Assembly: GCA_947371645.1 (NCBI GenBank)
Contig: CANBQJ010000047.1
Span: 1-20,356 of the forward strand
DNA length: 20,356 nt
Reading direction: 5' to 3'
Source: Burkholderiales bacterium
GTDB lineage: Bacteria > Pseudomonadota > Gammaproteobacteria > Burkholderiales > Burkholderiaceae
Translations under genes and position numbers: made by a program
The notes under the pieces: generated by a model
What the model saw: the letters and a program-made list of their open reading frames with translations, nothing else
Databases searched by the model: none
Told to the model about the DNA's origin: nothing
In this document: in pieces, positions 6,875 through 17,772 of the stretch
How positions within the stretch are numbered: the stretch's first letter is position 1
Layout of the letters: each line of letters opens with the position of its first letter

Positions 6875-7825
6875 TCACAAGTAGAGCGCAACCACCTCGC
6901 TGACCTGGTCTTGCGCGTCGAACACGGGCAGGGCAATCAGGGCGTCCAGCCCGGCTGCCGCAGCGGCCTCGCCGATGCCGTCCGGCTCCTGTGCGGCCTG
7001 GGCAACGAGGCCGGGCAGGCCGGCGGCCCACACCTGCGAGATCAGCCCACCGGACAGCGGCAGGCGCGGGCCGGCCGCACCTGCAGGCAGGCTGCCCTCG
7101 GCGGCGCACTGGCCAAACTCGCGCTGCAGGTGCTGGCCGTCGGCCGTCGCCACCCAGCCTTCGGTGCGGCGGGCCAGTGGCGTGTCACTGGTCGACAGGA
7201 AGGTGACCACGTGGTGCGACAGACCGGTGGCGGTGCAAGGCATGGCCAGGCCCTGGCGGATGCCTGCGGCACGGGCGTCGTCGGCACGCAGGAAGCGGCG
7301 CGAGCGGCCCAGCTCGTCCATGAAGACGGCGCCTTCGCGCTGCCAGGCCAGCCCGGGCAGGCCGAAGCCACGGGGGAGGAAGGTGTCGCGGGAGGCCGCC
7401 TCCAGCCCACCGGGCAGGCGGCCATAGAAGCCATCGACCAGGGTGAGGTCGCCCGTGACGCGGGGGTCGTTGCGCCACAGCTCGACGGCAGCGCCGGCTT
7501 CGGCGTCCCGGGTGTTGCCCCCGAAAAGCACCACCACCGCCTGCAGGGCCTCAGCTCGAAAGACCGGCAGCGCCAGGCCAAAGCTCAGCCCCAGGGCCAG
7601 CGCCGCTTCCGCGCGGTGAAAGTTGGGCGCCGCCAAGTCTTTGAACAGCACAGGCCGCCCTTCGGCCCAGGCCTGGCCGGGCAGGCCTTCACCACGCGCG
7701 AACGACATCGGCTTGCTTTGCGCGGCAAAGCTCAGGGCGCCACCAAACAGGCCGGCGGCCAGGTCCAGCCGGGTGCCATCGCTGGAGGGCTGCCAGATCT
7801 CGGCGATGCGGATGAAGCTGCTCAT
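6875..7825 (-). CDS. GAF-domain protein with three GAF-like units
   Basis: A 316-residue soluble protein without signal peptide or membrane segment. Two clear GAF-like units lie at about 1-110 and 115-215, and a third, shorter one at about 245-316. Each repeats a pattern: a GEGLPGQAW-type turn (GEGLPGQAW, GFGLPGLAW, GGLISQVWAAG), an acidic/arginine stretch, then A.G...GLALPVF-type strands (LSFGLALPVF, IRQGLAMPCT, LDALIALPVF). GAF domains bind small molecules such as cyclic nucleotides, haem or tetrapyrroles. No output domain (kinase, GGDEF, HTH) is attached, so it probably acts by protein contact or as a ligand-binding partner. The start at 7825 has AAGGAAAG just upstream; a 65-residue longer frame lacks GAF character. 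It is divergent from the MFS gene with about 160 bases between. Ligand unknown. Confidence 0.8.
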   Translation of the reverse strand: MSSFIRIAEIWQPSSDGTRLDLAAGLFGGALSFAAQSKPMSFARGEGLPGQAWAEGRPVLFKDLAAPNFHRAEAALALGLSFGLALPVFRAEALQAVVVLFGGNTRDAEAGAAVELWRNDPRVTGDLTLVDGFYGRLPGGLEAASRDTFLPRGFGLPGLAWQREGAVFMDELGRSRRFLRADDARAAGIRQGLAMPCTATGLSHHVVTFLSTSDTPLARRTEGWVATADGQHLQREFGQCAAEGSLPAGAAGPRLPLSGGLISQVWAAGLPGLVAQAAQEPDGIGEAAAAAGLDALIALPVFDAQDQVSEVVALYL

Positions 7826-7986
7826 GCGCTTTCCTTGTGGCTGTGTGGGCAGGGGACGGGCGCCAGACCCTGGCGAAACCGCCTGACTGCACACGCAAGA
7901 TTCACACCCTCGTTTCACCAGCAATCGGCTCAGGGTGGTGCGGCGCACGTGCTGCGCGCACCTGGCCCTGCGCTTACAGTGGCGTG
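7826..7986. promoter_or_regulatory. Divergent intergenic region, GAF gene / MFS gene
   Basis: This 161-base gap must hold both promoters, but I see no strong -35/-10 pair. It contains two short inverted repeats, CGCCAG-ACC-CTGGCG (7861-7875) and GCGCA-CGTGC-TGCGC (7943-7957), which could be regulator sites. Confidence 0.3.
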
Positions 7987-9288
7987 ATGTCTTCAAGCAC
8001 CTTGACCGCGTCCGCGGCACTGCCCGCCACGCGCCACGACGTCGCCACCATGTCCCTGGTGGGCCTGGCGCACGGCACCTCGCACTTTCACCACCTGCTG
8101 CTGGCGCCGCTGTTTCCGGTCTTCATCCGCGAGTTCGGCCTGAACTACGCCCAGCTGGGGCTGTTGGTGAGCGCCTTCTTCCTGGTGTCGGGCATGGGGC
8201 AGGCCCTGGCCGGTTTCGTGGTGGACAAGGTGGGCGCGCGGCCGGTGCTGATGCTCAGCCTGTGCCTGTTTGTGCTGGCCTCGGTGGCGGCGTCCATGGC
8301 CCAGGGCTGGGGTGGGCTGTTGCTGGCCTCGCTGTTGGCGGGTGCGGGCAACGCGTCCTTCCACCCGGTGGATTTCACGATCCTGAACAAGCGGGTGTCG
8401 CTGCCGCGCCTGGGGCACGCGTTTTCGGTGCACGGCATCAGCGGCAACCTGGGCTGGGCCCTGGCACCGGTGCTGTTGATCGGGGTGTCGCAAGGCACAG
8501 GCCAGTGGCGACTGGCCTACGCGGCCTCGGCCACGCTGGGCCTGGTGGTGCTGGCCGTGCTGTGGTGGGGCCGCGCCTGGGTGAATGACCGCGAAGCCGC
8601 AGGGACAGGCGCCGCCCATCCCGCAGCGGCGTCGGGCCACGCTGGCAGTGCGTCCGCTTTGACCAGCTCGGCCACGCCCACCGCGATGCCCCCTGCAGAG
8701 CACCCCATGGCTTTCCTGAGGCTGCCGTCGGTGTGGCTGTGCTTCTCCTTCTTCTTCTGGAGCACGGCTGCGCTGAGCGCCATCCAGGGCTTTGCCAGCC
8801 CGGCGCTGGGCCTGCTCTATGGCCTGCCCGCGTCCAGCACGGCCTTCGTGGTCACGGGCTACATGCTGTGTGGCGCTGCCGGCATGGTGGTGGGCGGCTT
8901 CCTGGTCAACCGGGTGGCGCAGCTGGAGCGCACCATCGGCCTGGCCATGAGCCTGTCGGCGCTGTTCATGCTGGCCGTGGGCACGGGCGCCCTGCCCGCC
9001 TCGCTGGCCGCCCTGGTGGCGGCGCTGGCTGGCGTCGGCACGGGCCTGGCCGGGCCTTCGCGGGACATGCTGATCAAGCGCGCCGCCCCTCCGGGCGCCA
9101 CGGGCCGGGTCTATGGCATGGTGTATTCGGGCCTGGACGTGGGCTTTGCCGTGGCAGCGCCCGCCTTTGGTGCGCTGATGGACGGCCACCGGCCCGAGTG
9201 GGTGTTCTGGGGTGCTGCCCTGACGCTGGCCCTGGGCGTGGTGTCGGCGGCGGTGGTGGGCGGACGGGTGACGCGGCGGGCCGCTTGA
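7987..9288 (+). CDS. MFS transporter, Fsr-like
   Basis: A 433-residue inner-membrane transporter of the major facilitator superfamily with about twelve hydrophobic segments. The first helix region has GLAHGTSHFHHLLLAPLFPV, resembling the start of fosmidomycin-resistance (Fsr)-type carriers, and GFVVDKVGARPVLMLSL matches the MFS loop 2-3 signature (G-x-x-x-D-x-x-G-R/A-R). A hydrophilic Ala/Gly/Pro/Thr-rich linker at about 198-238 separates the two six-helix halves. The second half begins LPSVWLCFSFFFWSTAA. It is probably a proton-coupled exporter of a small molecule; the substrate cannot be inferred. The ATG at 7987 lacks a clear ribosome site, but MSSSTLTASAALPATRHDV leads directly into the first helix. 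Upstream in-frame codons to 7837 look non-coding. The gene ends 21 bases from the convergent small protein gene. Confidence 0.9.
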   Translation: MSSSTLTASAALPATRHDVATMSLVGLAHGTSHFHHLLLAPLFPVFIREFGLNYAQLGLLVSAFFLVSGMGQALAGFVVDKVGARPVLMLSLCLFVLASVAASMAQGWGGLLLASLLAGAGNASFHPVDFTILNKRVSLPRLGHAFSVHGISGNLGWALAPVLLIGVSQGTGQWRLAYAASATLGLVVLAVLWWGRAWVNDREAAGTGAAHPAAASGHAGSASALTSSATPTAMPPAEHPMAFLRLPSVWLCFSFFFWSTAALSAIQGFASPALGLLYGLPASSTAFVVTGYMLCGAAGMVVGGFLVNRVAQLERTIGLAMSLSALFMLAVGTGALPASLAALVAALAGVGTGLAGPSRDMLIKRAAPPGATGRVYGMVYSGLDVGFAVAAPAFGALMDGHRPEWVFWGAALTLALGVVSAAVVGGRVTRRAA

Positions 9289-9309
9289 GCTTGCCTTCGC
9301 TGGCAGTGC

Positions 9310-9618
9310 TCAGTGAGGTTTGCGCGGCCGCTGGAAGGACTCCGGCCGCAAGACATTGCCGTCTTTCTGGACTTCGCCATGGGCACCCGGCTGGCGCGCG
9401 CGCGCGATGACGGCCTGCGCGGTGCGGCGGGCCTCATCACGGGCCTGCCGGCGTCGACGCCATTGCCAGGTGCGCATGGCCACGTGACGCAGGCCCAACC
9501 AGGCTCGCCAGGCCAAGGCGTCCAGGCGATGGCGGCGCGCAGGGCCGATCGCCATGCGCAACAACATGACGCCGCAAGCCAGGGCGACGGCAAGGGCAAG
9601 CAGCTTGTCAACGGTCAT
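9310..9618 (-). CDS. Small conserved membrane-anchored protein, unknown function
   Basis: A 102-residue protein with one N-terminal membrane helix (about 5-24, KLLALAVALACGVMLLRMAI). An Arg-rich cytoplasmic helix follows (about 28-75, including RTWQWRRRRQARDEARRTAQ), and the end is a short tail, VQKDGNVLRPESFQRPRKPH. I recall similar DGNV-R-P-SF-.P..KPH tails in unannotated Burkholderiales proteins, which supports a real gene, but no function is known to me. It is convergent with the MFS gene (21-base gap) and divergent from the MAPEG gene (121-base gap). The amphipathic, possibly coiled-coil middle part suggests a protein or nucleic-acid contact near the membrane; that is inference. The GC dinucleotide run at about 9395-9405 encodes its Ala/Arg stretch. 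Confidence 0.65.
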   Translation of the reverse strand: MTVDKLLALAVALACGVMLLRMAIGPARRHRLDALAWRAWLGLRHVAMRTWQWRRRRQARDEARRTAQAVIARARQPGAHGEVQKDGNVLRPESFQRPRKPH

Positions 9619-9739
9619 GGGCGGGTGTGGCGTGGCATGGGGAAAAGCGGCAATCGTGCTGCTTTGCGCTTCATGTTAGCTTCTGCGGCCTGCTTGCGCC
9701 TCCCCTCATTGACAGGCTTTTCACACGAAAGGGCCACGC
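9619..9739. promoter_or_regulatory. Divergent gap, small protein gene / MAPEG gene
   Basis: The 121-base gap should hold promoters for both genes. A TTGACA occurs at 9709-9714, but it is too close to the MAPEG start (ATG at 9740) for a -10 and leader, so it is not assigned. No convincing pair was found. Confidence 0.2.
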
Positions 9740-10174
9740 ATGTCTGCTTCCGCTGATCACAGCTTGTTCGTACCCATGGCCGTGCTGGCCCTGTGGACCC
9801 TGAACGTGCTGCTGCTGGTGCCCCTGGCCCGCTTCAAGGCCGGGCGGGCGGGTCAGGTCAATTTTGAGGATTTCCGCCTGGGTGAGTCGGCCCGCGTGCC
9901 CGAGGCGGTGCGCCTGCCCAATCGCAATTTCATGAACCTGCTGGAGGTGCCGGTGCTGCTGTATGCGGCCGGGTTCACGGCCCACCTGATCGGCGTGCGC
10001 AGCCCGTGGATGCTGGGGCTGTTCTGGCTCTATGTGGGCCTGCGGGTGGCGCACTCGGTGGTGCACCTCCGCGCGGGGCACAGCGTGCCGGTGCGCCTGG
10101 TGCTGTTTGCCGTCAGCAATGGGGTGATCGCGGTGATCTGGTGGTGGCTGCTGGTGCGCTTGCTCACCAGCTGA
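9740..10174 (+). CDS. MAPEG-family membrane protein
   Basis: A 144-residue integral membrane protein with four hydrophobic helices at about 9-28, 65-90, 94-110 and 120-142. A loop rich in charged residues follows helix 1 (RFKAGRAGQVNFEDFRLGES), then VRLPNRNFMNLLEVPVLLYA, the E-x-P...N-F...E/VP pattern characteristic of MAPEG proteins, and later GLRVAHSVVHLRAGH. Members of this superfamily use glutathione or bind lipid-like electrophiles; bacterial ones are poorly characterised. The ATG at 9740 is preceded by GAAAGGG. It ends 35 bases before the convergent stop of the periplasmic phosphate-binding-like gene. Catalytic function is not established from sequence. Confidence 0.88.
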   Translation: MSASADHSLFVPMAVLALWTLNVLLLVPLARFKAGRAGQVNFEDFRLGESARVPEAVRLPNRNFMNLLEVPVLLYAAGFTAHLIGVRSPWMLGLFWLYVGLRVAHSVVHLRAGHSVPVRLVLFAVSNGVIAVIWWWLLVRLLTS

Positions 10175-10209
10175 TCAGCCAGAGGGACACCGGCCGGACA
10201 GCCGGGGCG

Positions 10210-10659
10210 TCAGCGGCGCCAGACCACATTGGCCCCGCTGGGCAGGTCGGCGTCGTCGACATAGGCGATGCCCCCAGGGGTGGCCGAGACGAAACCCAGC
10301 ACCTCGGCGACGCTGTGCATTTCCTTGGGCGGCGTGCCCTTGCCCACGTAGCGGCGCACCGTCCAGTAGGCCTGGTAGTTGTCCTCGCTTTGCTGCATCA
10401 GGTCCGCCATGAAGTGCTGGCGCTGCAGGCTGCTGGTGGGCAGGTGCACCGGTGAGACGGTCACCCCGCCCACCACGATGACCTTGCCGGCATAGATGCG
10501 CTGCACCGTTTCGGCGTCGAGCTTGTGCACGCTGGCGTGCGCCACCACCACCACGCCCGCCCAACACTGGGCGACCGGCAGCGTGAGGCCCAGCGCCAGC
10601 ACACAGGCCAGGGTGCGCCTTGACAAGGGTCTGGGCCAGGGTCTTCGCAAGGCGAACAT
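10210..10659 (-). CDS. Short periplasmic phosphate-binding (PstS-like) protein
   Basis: A 149-residue protein with an N-terminal Sec signal (about 1-34, basic MFALRRPWPRPLSRR, then a hydrophobic stretch ending AQCWA-G). The mature part resembles one lobe of PstS-type substrate-binding proteins. It has the LDAETVQRIYAGKV motif, the ligand-side loop HLPTSSLQRQHF, the YWTVRRYVGKGTPPKEM segment, and ATPGGIAYVD near the end. Full PstS proteins are about 320-350 residues, so this is a compact single-lobe relative that probably cannot act in ordinary ABC uptake alone; no pstCAB genes are near. The start at 10659 is chosen over a GTG at 10668 because GAGGGGG is about 10 bases upstream. It is the last gene of the cyclase-kinase-barrel operon, starting 15 bases after the barrel stop, and may present a ligand to the kinase. 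Confidence 0.82.
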   Translation of the reverse strand: MFALRRPWPRPLSRRTLACVLALGLTLPVAQCWAGVVVVAHASVHKLDAETVQRIYAGKVIVVGGVTVSPVHLPTSSLQRQHFMADLMQQSEDNYQAYWTVRRYVGKGTPPKEMHSVAEVLGFVSATPGGIAYVDDADLPSGANVVWRR

Positions 10660-10674
10660 GGTCTGCACGCCCCC

Positions 10675-11912
10675 TCAGAAGGTGAAGTTGTAGTTCAGCG
10701 ACCAGACGCGCACGCCCTGGTCGCTGATGGGCGGCCCGCCCGCCGGCGAATCCACCAGCGAGGAGCGCCGGCCGACCTGCGTCTGCAGCCATTCCACCTT
10801 GAGCTTGCTGGTGGCCGTCAGCGCGTAGGACGTGCCCAGCGCCAGCGAGGTCTGGTAGATCGCGGGGTAGGCGTCGGCGGCGGCGCGCTGGCTGGCGTTG
10901 ATCTGATCCTGCCCGGGCAAGGCCACGGCATCGAGCTGCTTGACGGTCTGCGCGCCCGCCCCCAGGCTCACCAGGCGCGACACGCTGGCGTAGGGGCTCC
11001 AGGGGCCCATCTGGTGAATGACCGCCACGTAGCCCGCGGCGCTGCCCGGTGCGACGTGGATGTCGTGCTGCACGTTGCGCGCGGCTTCGGCCACGACACG
11101 CCAGCCCGGCGCGAACTCCACGTCGCCACCCAGCACGAAGATGTCGTTGCGGAAGGCGGGCGTGGTGGGCACGCCGGGGCCGCGGACCAGGTAGAAGCCG
11201 GGCGGCGTGAAGGGGTAGTCGACGGGGGCTTCGCCGCCATCGGCCTGATGTGAGCGTGCGTGGTGCCAGCCCGCGCGCCAGCGGCTGTGTTCGTCGCGCC
11301 AGTTCAGCACCAGGCTGCCGATGGTGGAATCGACCCCGCCAAAGAACGTGCCCTGGTCACGCAGGTGGCTGCGCGACCAGAAGGTGGTCCGGCCATACAT
11401 GGCCTCGGCGCTGAATTCGCCGCCCTCGCGCAACCAGGTGCGGGAGGCGTACAGGCCGCTGAGGTCCTGGGTGGGCGACAGCGCGTACATCTCGACGGGC
11501 AGCCGCACGAAGTCATAGGTCTGGCCGACTTCGAGGTTCTCCGAGTTCAGGTAGACCGGCATGCGCTGTTTGCCCACGCGGAACAGCACGTCGTTGTCCG
11601 GGCGCCAGGACGCGAACAGCCAGGTGGGCTTGAGCTCGAAGTTGTCGTCGTCGCGCTCGGAGGGCTTGAACACGGCCTGGCCGGTCATGGACCACTGTGG
11701 CGACAGGCTCAGGTCCAGTTGCGCACCGAGCTTGCTGTCGCGCTGCCAGGTGCCGGCGTCGTCGATGAAGCGCTGGTAGGTGTAGCTGCGGTCGGAGCGC
11801 GCATAGCCCAGGGTGCCGAAGCCGGAAAACGACCAGTCGACGGCCCTGGCGGGCGCCGCGGCCAGGCCCAGGGCCAGGGCTGCCATCGCAGCGGGGAGGG
11901 ACGGCAGTCGGC

Positions 11913-11916
<4 letters not shown>
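10675..11916 (-). CDS. Outer-membrane beta-barrel, porin-like
   Basis: A 413-residue protein with a signal peptide (about 1-25, [20 protein letters not shown] then PARA) and a mature sequence starting [17 protein letters not shown]. Alternating amphipathic strands run throughout, e.g. [48 protein letters not shown]. It ends SLNYNFTF, whose terminal Phe is the usual BAM recognition signal. This fits a 16-strand-size barrel but not a recognisable classic trimeric porin signature. Its ATG overlaps the kinase stop by 4 bases (ATGA), so translation is coupled, and the short PstS-like gene follows. That arrangement suggests it forms a channel or scaffold serving the periplasmic protein and kinase. 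Solute specificity is unknown. Confidence 0.82.
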
Positions 11917-15227
<3,311 letters not shown>

Positions 15228-15240
15228 GCCTCAGTGTCCC

Positions 15241-16404
15241 TCAATTCGCAGCGACTTCAGGCCGGGATGCCACGATGCGGTCGCGGCCCCCGCGCTTGGC
15301 GTGGTAGAGGTTGCGGTCGGCCACCTGCAAGGCCTGCTGGGCCTGGCCGTCCACCACCTGGGCCACGCCCACGCTTTGCGTCACCCGGAAGTGCCCGCCC
15401 AGGGCCGAGAAGTCCTGCTCGCGCAGCCGCGCAGAGATCTTCTCGGCCACCTGCACGGCACCGGCCAGTTCGGTCTCGGGCAGCAGCAGCACGAACTCTT
15501 CGCCGCCATAGCGCGCGGCCACGTCGATCTGTTCGCGCGTGAGGCTGCGCAGGATGTGGCCGATGCGGGCCAGCACCTCGTCGCCGGCCTGGTGGCCCCA
15601 CTGGTCGTTGACGCGCTTGAAGTGGTCGACATCGATCATCACCAGCGACAGGGGCCGGCCGCTGCGGGACTGGCGGTGGGCTTCGCGGGCCAGCTGGGAC
15701 ATGAACTCGCGGCGGTTGGGCAGGCCGGTGAGCATGTCGGTGCGCACCAGCGTCTCCAGTTGCGCGCGGTGGCGGTGCAAGGTGGCCGCCAGGAAGAACA
15801 GCGCCCCCGAAAACGGAAAGCTGGCGGCGGCAAACAGCACCCGCACCCAGATGGCCCACCAGCCGTTCATGGGGCCGTCGCCGCGCACAGGCAGGTGCAG
15901 CAGGGGCGCATAGGGCAGCACGTCGGCGGCCTGCAGCACCTCGGCCACGATCAGGATGAGCAGGGCGCCCATGTAGGCCCAGCGCAATGGCCACAGCGAG
16001 AACAGCGCACGTGCAAACACCATCTGGGCCACCAGCACCACGGGCATCGGCGTGTCCTTGTGGCCATAGGCCAGGGCCAGCAGGGCCATGCCCACGCAGG
16101 TGGGCAGCACGGCGGCCTGCACCAGCCAGGGCAGGCTGTCTTCACGCGACTGTTGGCGCGCGGCCACGGCGCCCACCCCCACCAGCCAGACGATCAGGCC
16201 GGCCTGCAGCGCCAGGCTGGGGCCCAGCAGCCCGGGCGCGTACAGGGCCGGGCCGCCATCGCGCACCAGCGACAGCAGCTGCATGCCCAGGATCAGCAGA
16301 AAGCCGGGCAGGCTGACCTGCACCAGCACCAGGCAGCTGGTGGCGTCTCGCCGCTCCACGATGCGGCCTTCCAGCCGCTGCAACCAGCTCATGCCCTCAG
16401 CCAT
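15241..16404 (-). CDS. Membrane diguanylate cyclase (GGDEF), second in operon
   Basis: A 387-residue protein with about six predicted membrane helices in residues 20-210 and a C-terminal GGDEF domain (about 212-378). It has DMLTGLPNRREFMSQL, MIDVDHFKRVNDQWGH (metal Asp and substrate residues) and the active-site RYGGEEF (300-304). It should convert two GTP to c-di-GMP. The inhibitory-site arginine at the RxxD position is Glu (REQIDVAARYGGEEF), so product feedback may be reduced. The start at 16404 (MAEGMSWLQRLEGR) has TGGGGGCGAG upstream and overlaps the preceding cyclase stop by 8 bases; starts at 16452 or 16392 are possible. The kinase gene begins 13 bases after its stop. The signal sensed by the membrane part is unknown. 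Confidence 0.92.
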   Translation of the reverse strand: MAEGMSWLQRLEGRIVERRDATSCLVLVQVSLPGFLLILGMQLLSLVRDGGPALYAPGLLGPSLALQAGLIVWLVGVGAVAARQQSREDSLPWLVQAAVLPTCVGMALLALAYGHKDTPMPVVLVAQMVFARALFSLWPLRWAYMGALLILIVAEVLQAADVLPYAPLLHLPVRGDGPMNGWWAIWVRVLFAAASFPFSGALFFLAATLHRHRAQLETLVRTDMLTGLPNRREFMSQLAREAHRQSRSGRPLSLVMIDVDHFKRVNDQWGHQAGDEVLARIGHILRSLTREQIDVAARYGGEEFVLLLPETELAGAVQVAEKISARLREQDFSALGGHFRVTQSVGVAQVVDGQAQQALQVADRNLYHAKRGGRDRIVASRPEVAAN

Positions 16405-17545
16405 GCGCTCGCCCCCAGAGTGCAGGCGCCACGCTGACGCGGTCGCGCCCACCGGCCTTGGCGCGGTAGAGCTGGGCGTCGGCTTCCTTGAGGCAGTGCG
16501 CCATGGGCTCGCCCATGCACTCGACCAGGCCCATGCTCACCGTGAGGCGAAAGCGCTGCCCGGGCTCGCCGAACTGCATGGCGGCCAGCTGCTCTCGCAC
16601 CCGGTTGCACACGCGCATGGCCCGTTCGCGGTCGGTGTCGGGCAGGATGAGGGCAAACTCTTCGCCGCCCAGCCGGCAGGCCAGGTCCGTGGGGCTGCGC
16701 ACGCAGTCCTGCAGCAGCCGGGCCAGGGCGCGCAGCACGTCGTCGCCCATGTCGTGGCCGTGTTCATCGTTGACGCGCTTGAAGTGGTCGGCATCGATCA
16801 GCACCAGGCTCAGGGGCTGGGCGGTGCGGCCCTGGCGGGTCAGCTCGTGGGCCAGGCCTTCCATGAAGCGGCGGCGGTTGAAGAGCTCGGTCAGCGGGTC
16901 GGTGTGCGACAGCACCCGCAATCGCGCGTGCATCTGGTCCAGCTCGGAGAACAGCCACAACACCAGCGCCAGCAAGATGGTGTAGGCCGCCCAGAAGCCG
17001 CAGCTGCGCCACAGCCCCATCCACCACACGGGGTTGCGGCCCTCGAAGACCGGCTCATGCCACAGCGGCGCATACGCCCACCAGTGGTGCTGCACGCCCC
17101 AGTCGTGCACCCAGTTCAGGCTGGTGCAGACGGCAAAGGTGATGAGCATGGGCCGGCGCTCGAACAGGAGCAGGCCCACGGCCAGCAAGCCCAGCAAGGG
17201 CATGTTGATGCTGTCGGTGAAGAGGCCGCAAGCCAGCGCCATGCCCGTGTAGGCCAGGCCCACGGTGAGGCAGACGGTCTGCACGGCGACGGGCACAGGG
17301 CGGGTGTGCTGGCGCCGCATCCACATGCGGGCCGCGACCGCCAGTTCCACCACCACAGCCGTCGCCACCAGGGCCTGCAGCAGGTGCAGCACCGGCAGGT
17401 TCAGACCGAGGCGCAAGGCCGGGTCACCTGCCGCCACGTGGCTCACCGCCAGCAGCAGCAGCAGGGCCGGCAGCGAGGTGGCCACGGCCCAGAGCACCTT
17501 GCGGGCGGGCGTGTCTTGGATGGTTCTTTGCAGCAGCAGGGTCAT
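16397..17545 (-). CDS. Membrane diguanylate cyclase (GGDEF), first in operon
   Basis: A 382-residue inner-membrane protein. The N-terminal half has several hydrophobic helices (around 16-38, 50-72, 86-128, 133-147, 178-200), with a Trp-rich extracytoplasmic loop around 144-178 (NWVHDWGVQHHWWAYAPLW). The GGDEF domain (about 205-370) has HTDPLTELFNRRRF, LIDADHFKRVNDEHGHDMG and active-site RLGGEEF (293-297), so catalysis is expected. At the inhibitory-site position the arginine is displaced (RSPTDLACRLGGEEF, giving SPTD rather than RxxD). It shares its architecture with the next gene, and the two probably arose by duplication with strong divergence of the membrane part. It is the first gene after a sigma-28-like promoter. 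The ATG at 17545 has only a weak ribosome site. Confidence 0.93.
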   Translation of the reverse strand: MTLLLQRTIQDTPARKVLWAVATSLPALLLLLAVSHVAAGDPALRLGLNLPVLHLLQALVATAVVVELAVAARMWMRRQHTRPVPVAVQTVCLTVGLAYTGMALACGLFTDSINMPLLGLLAVGLLLFERRPMLITFAVCTSLNWVHDWGVQHHWWAYAPLWHEPVFEGRNPVWWMGLWRSCGFWAAYTILLALVLWLFSELDQMHARLRVLSHTDPLTELFNRRRFMEGLAHELTRQGRTAQPLSLVLIDADHFKRVNDEHGHDMGDDVLRALARLLQDCVRSPTDLACRLGGEEFALILPDTDRERAMRVCNRVREQLAAMQFGEPGQRFRLTVSMGLVECMGEPMAHCLKEADAQLYRAKAGGRDRVSVAPALWGRAHG

Positions 17546-17594
17546 GTCCGGGAATTGAGGCCTCGGTCGCGCGCGAACCCATGCGCGGCCGGGG

Positions 17595-17611
17595 CAAGCC
17601 TCGAGGGCTTG
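17595..17611 (-). other. Leader hairpin before first cyclase gene
   Basis: The minus-strand transcript reads CAAGCC-CTCGA-GGCTTG, a perfect 6-bp stem that can be extended with GGG/CCC through a small bulge. It lies about 50-66 bases before the start codon and has no T-run, so it is a structured leader element rather than a terminator. Confidence 0.35.
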
Positions 17612-17716
17612 TCGCCCATCAAAGCAGAGTCTGGCCCCACTTGGCTACAGATCCACGCCCCACCGCATACGGACATTCATCCACCCCCCCCGCAGGCAAG
17701 GGGCCTCATCAGGGCG

Positions 17717-17743
17717 ATATCGGCTTGCCCGGCCCAAACTTGC
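17717..17743 (-). promoter_or_regulatory. Sigma-28 (FliA)-like promoter of the cyclase-kinase operon
   Basis: On the minus strand GCAAGTTT (17736-17743; consensus TAAAGTTT, 6 of 8) is followed by exactly 11 bases and GCCGATAT (17717-17724; consensus GCCGATAA, 7 of 8). The spacing and the GCCGATA core are diagnostic of flagellar sigma-28 promoters. Transcription would start near 17707, giving a leader of about 160 bases to the first cyclase. Confidence 0.6.
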
Positions 17744-17772
17744 GGCCCCATTTGCGGCCAGCAAGCCACACA

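Noticed and set aside
9709..9714. TTGACA as a promoter for the MAPEG gene
   Set aside because: A -10 at 17 bases would fall on GGCCAC, about 3 bases before the ATG, leaving no leader or ribosome site.
17546..17716. c-di-GMP riboswitch in the leader of the first cyclase
   Set aside because: The conserved c-di-GMP-I core and the class II pattern were not seen on the minus strand; only simple stems were found.
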